A stretch of 64,000 nt of DNA from Streptomyces termitum (GTDB lineage: Bacteria; Actinomycetota; Actinomycetes; Streptomycetales; Streptomycetaceae): the NCBI RefSeq assembly GCF_014650175.1, contig NZ_BMUL01000006.1:124001-188000 (forward strand), read 5' to 3'. Position 1 is the first letter of the stretch. Each line of letters opens with the position of its first letter. Shown here piece after piece: positions 62,438-64,000 of this stretch. A program made the translations under genes and the position numbers. The notes under the pieces were generated by a model. The model was not told the DNA's origin and did not search any database. It saw only the letters and a program-made list of their open reading frames with translations.

Positions 62438-64000
62438 TCAGGCGGACGGCGAGGGGCTCGCGGAGGTCTTGGCCGACGGGGAGGCGGACGGCGACGCGGA
62501 CGGGGAGGGCGCCGCGGAGGCGGACGGCGAGGCCGTGGCCGTGGGAGCGGTCGTGGGGGCCGTCGAAGGGGACTTCGAGGCGGTGGGCTCCGGGGAGGGC
62601 TCCGTGGTCGCCGGCGGGGTCGTCGGGGGTGTGGTCGGCGGCGTGGTGGGCGGCGTCGGCTCGGTGACGGTGAGCGTCAGCTTGAGGGTGCCGCCGCCGG
62701 GCGCGGTGAGCCACAGCACGTAGGTACCGGCCTTGGCGCCCGCGACGAGGGCGTCGAGGGAGACGACGCCCTTGTCGTCGGCCTGGAGGACCTGGGTGCG
62801 GACGGGGTTGCCCGCCGCGTCCTTCTTGAAGAAGGGGCCGTCGGCGCTGGCCTCGGAGGAGGTCTCCGAGTCGCTGACCACCGCGGTGACGTCCACGCCG
62901 GGGGCGAGTGCGCCGTCGAGGCGGGCCTCGGCCTGGATGGCGCCCTGGTAGGCGGCGCCGGTCTCGGCGGTCAGCGCGCCGTCGCCGAGGCGGGTGAGGG
63001 CGTCGGCCTTGCGGACGTCGACGGTCGCCCGCAGTTCGGCGGCCGGCAGGTTGGCGCGGCCGGGGACGGTGGCGCGGATGGTGAAGTCGCCGGTCTTCTC
63101 GCCCGCCGTGAGCGCGGGGGCCTTGGCGAGGCCCTTCGCGTCCGAGGTGACGGTGACCTTGGCGGCGCCGCCCGCGAAGCGGGAGTCCGCGGTGCCGGTG
63201 ATCTCGAAGAGGACGCTGACGCCGGCGACCGGGCGGCCCGCGGCGTCGAGGGCGGTGACGGCGGCGGTCTCGGCGAAGGCGCCGCCGGCGGTCGCGGTCA
63301 GCTTCGCCGTGCCGGCCTTGAGGGAGGCCACCTTGAGGGTCGCGGGGACCTCGGGCGGCTTGGTGGCCGGCGGGCGGGTCTCTCCGGGGGCGGGCTTCGA
63401 CGGTGTGGTCGGGGAGGGCCGGCCCGGGGTCGGGGAGGGCGGGGCGGGGGTCGGGTTCAGCGGGACGCCGGGGCGGGGCCGGTCGCTGCGGTCGACCGGG
63501 AGCTGGCCGGTGCCGTCCGGGATCGTGTGGGTGCCGCGCTTGTAGTAGTCGAACCAGGAGAGGACGGTGTTCAGGTACTCGGTGGAGCGGTTGTAGCTGA
63601 GGATCGCCCGGTCGAGGTCGGCCTTGATGGCCAGGTTCCGGTCACCGGCGCACAGGTACATGCCCGCGGCCTGGGCGGCGTCGTAGATGTTGTTGGGGTC
63701 CTTCTTCCCGTCGCCGTTGCCGTCCTGGCCCCAGGAGGCCCAGGTGGACGGGATGAACTGCATCGGGCCGACGGCGCGGTCGTGGACCCGGTCGCCGTCG
63801 TGGAGGCCGCCGTCGGTGTCGGTGATCCTGGCGAAGCCGGCGCCGTTGAGGACCGGGCCGAGGATCTTGGTGTAGGTGGTGCCGTTGCCGTCGACGCGGC
63901 CGCCGCTCGCCTGGCCGGACTCCACCTTGCCGATGCCGGCGAGGAGTTGCCAGGGCAGGTTGCAGGCGGGGTCGGAGGCGCGGATCGACTGCTCGGCGCG
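62438..64000 (-). CDS. Lytic transglycosylase with invasin-like domain, 5'-truncated
   Basis: The last 520 residues of a secreted murein hydrolase; the N-terminus and any signal peptide lie beyond the right edge. LLAGIGKVESG holds the predicted catalytic Glu of the SLT/MltB-like fold, and VGPMQFIPSTWASWGQDGNG, YLCAGDRNL and AILSYNRSTEYLNTVLSW complete it. A Pro-rich linker, two Ig/invasin-like beta domains (about 200 residues with AAGRPVAGVSVLFEITG) and a low-complexity tail of PTTPPTTPP and SPSASPSA repeats follow. No sortase motif ends it. It cleaves peptidoglycan glycan strands with anhydro products. Confidence 0.88.
   Translation of the reverse strand, partial: RAEQSIRASDPACNLPWQLLAGIGKVESGQASGGRVDGNGTTYTKILGPVLNGAGFARITDTDGGLHDGDRVHDRAVGPMQFIPSTWASWGQDGNGDGKKDPNNIYDAAQAAGMYLCAGDRNLAIKADLDRAILSYNRSTEYLNTVLSWFDYYKRGTHTIPDGTGQLPVDRSDRPRPGVPLNPTPAPPSPTPGRPSPTTPSKPAPGETRPPATKPPEVPATLKVASLKAGTAKLTATAGGAFAETAAVTALDAAGRPVAGVSVLFEITGTADSRFAGGAAKVTVTSDAKGLAKAPALTAGEKTGDFTIRATVPGRANLPAAELRATVDVRKADALTRLGDGALTAETGAAYQGAIQAEARLDGALAPGVDVTAVVSDSETSSEASADGPFFKKDAAGNPVRTQVLQADDKGVVSLDALVAGAKAGTYVLWLTAPGGGTLKLTLTVTEPTPPTTPPTTPPTTPPATTEPSPEPTASKSPSTAPTTAPTATASPSASAAPSPSASPSASPSAKTSASPSPSA

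Overview
The window is chromosomal DNA of a Streptomyces or close relative. GC content is very high throughout, GTG starts and 4-base GTGA/ATGA overlaps are common, and the gene set is typical of the genus: WhiA, a chaplin, an RbpA-family protein, mycothiol-linked enzymes, DUF3068/SPW_0924, and a four-domain actinobacterial S1. No tRNA, rRNA, insertion sequence, integrase or CRISPR array was seen. Both edges cut a gene: pgi on the left and a lytic transglycosylase on the right.

Layout. 1-7.6 kb: central carbon genes on the minus strand (pgi, RbpA-like, secG, tpiA, pgk, gap) and a large secreted M14 carboxypeptidase. 7.9-13 kb: the conserved uvrC-rapZ-yvcK-whiA group. 13-16.4 kb: a coupled pair encoding a secreted papain-like protease and a membrane-anchored partner, a divergent DNA-binding protein and a Rieske protein. 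16.6-21.6 kb: an accessory-looking minus-strand operon (cis-prenyltransferase, MMPL exporter, PAP2-like enzyme, WS/DGAT-like acyltransferase). 22-34.7 kb: uvrA, a mycothiol-dependent enzyme, an MBL hydrolase, an MHS symporter, a riboswitch-controlled TerC, two TerD-domain proteins and uvrB. 34.7-48 kb: MHYT sensor protein, ogt, transporter, pseudouridine catabolism (psuG-psuK), acyltransferase-3, SDR/MerR/HxlR/aminotransferase genes, DUF2293 and a long chaplin. 48-64 kb: SNF2 helicase with SWIM partner, small proteins, coaE, PAC2, rpsA, a methyltransferase, hrpB, DUF3068 and the transglycosylase.

Three signals stand out. First, the four-gene operon at 16.6-21.6 kb reads as a complete route: make a cis-polyprenyl diphosphate, dephosphorylate it, acylate the alcohol, export the product. 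No described pathway with this gene set is known to me. Second, a shared promoter architecture of the RecA-NDp type (TTGTCRGTG-N8-TANNNT, read by PafBC in mycobacteria) precedes uvrB and ogt, and in weaker form the SNF2/SWIM operon and uvrC. In uvrB and ogt the -10 box sits six bases before the ATG, predicting leaderless, damage-inducible mRNAs. Third, terC carries a yybP-ykoY manganese riboswitch whose closing helix shares a strand with a perfect 8-bp anti-Shine-Dalgarno pairing, which gives a readable translational switch.

Most operons end in clear perfect hairpins, which were used to delimit transcription units. Several short tandem arrays lie in intergenic DNA (21 bp x4, 34 bp x3, about 40 bp x6, 11 bp x4). 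All functional calls come from reading the sequence; no database search or structure prediction was run.
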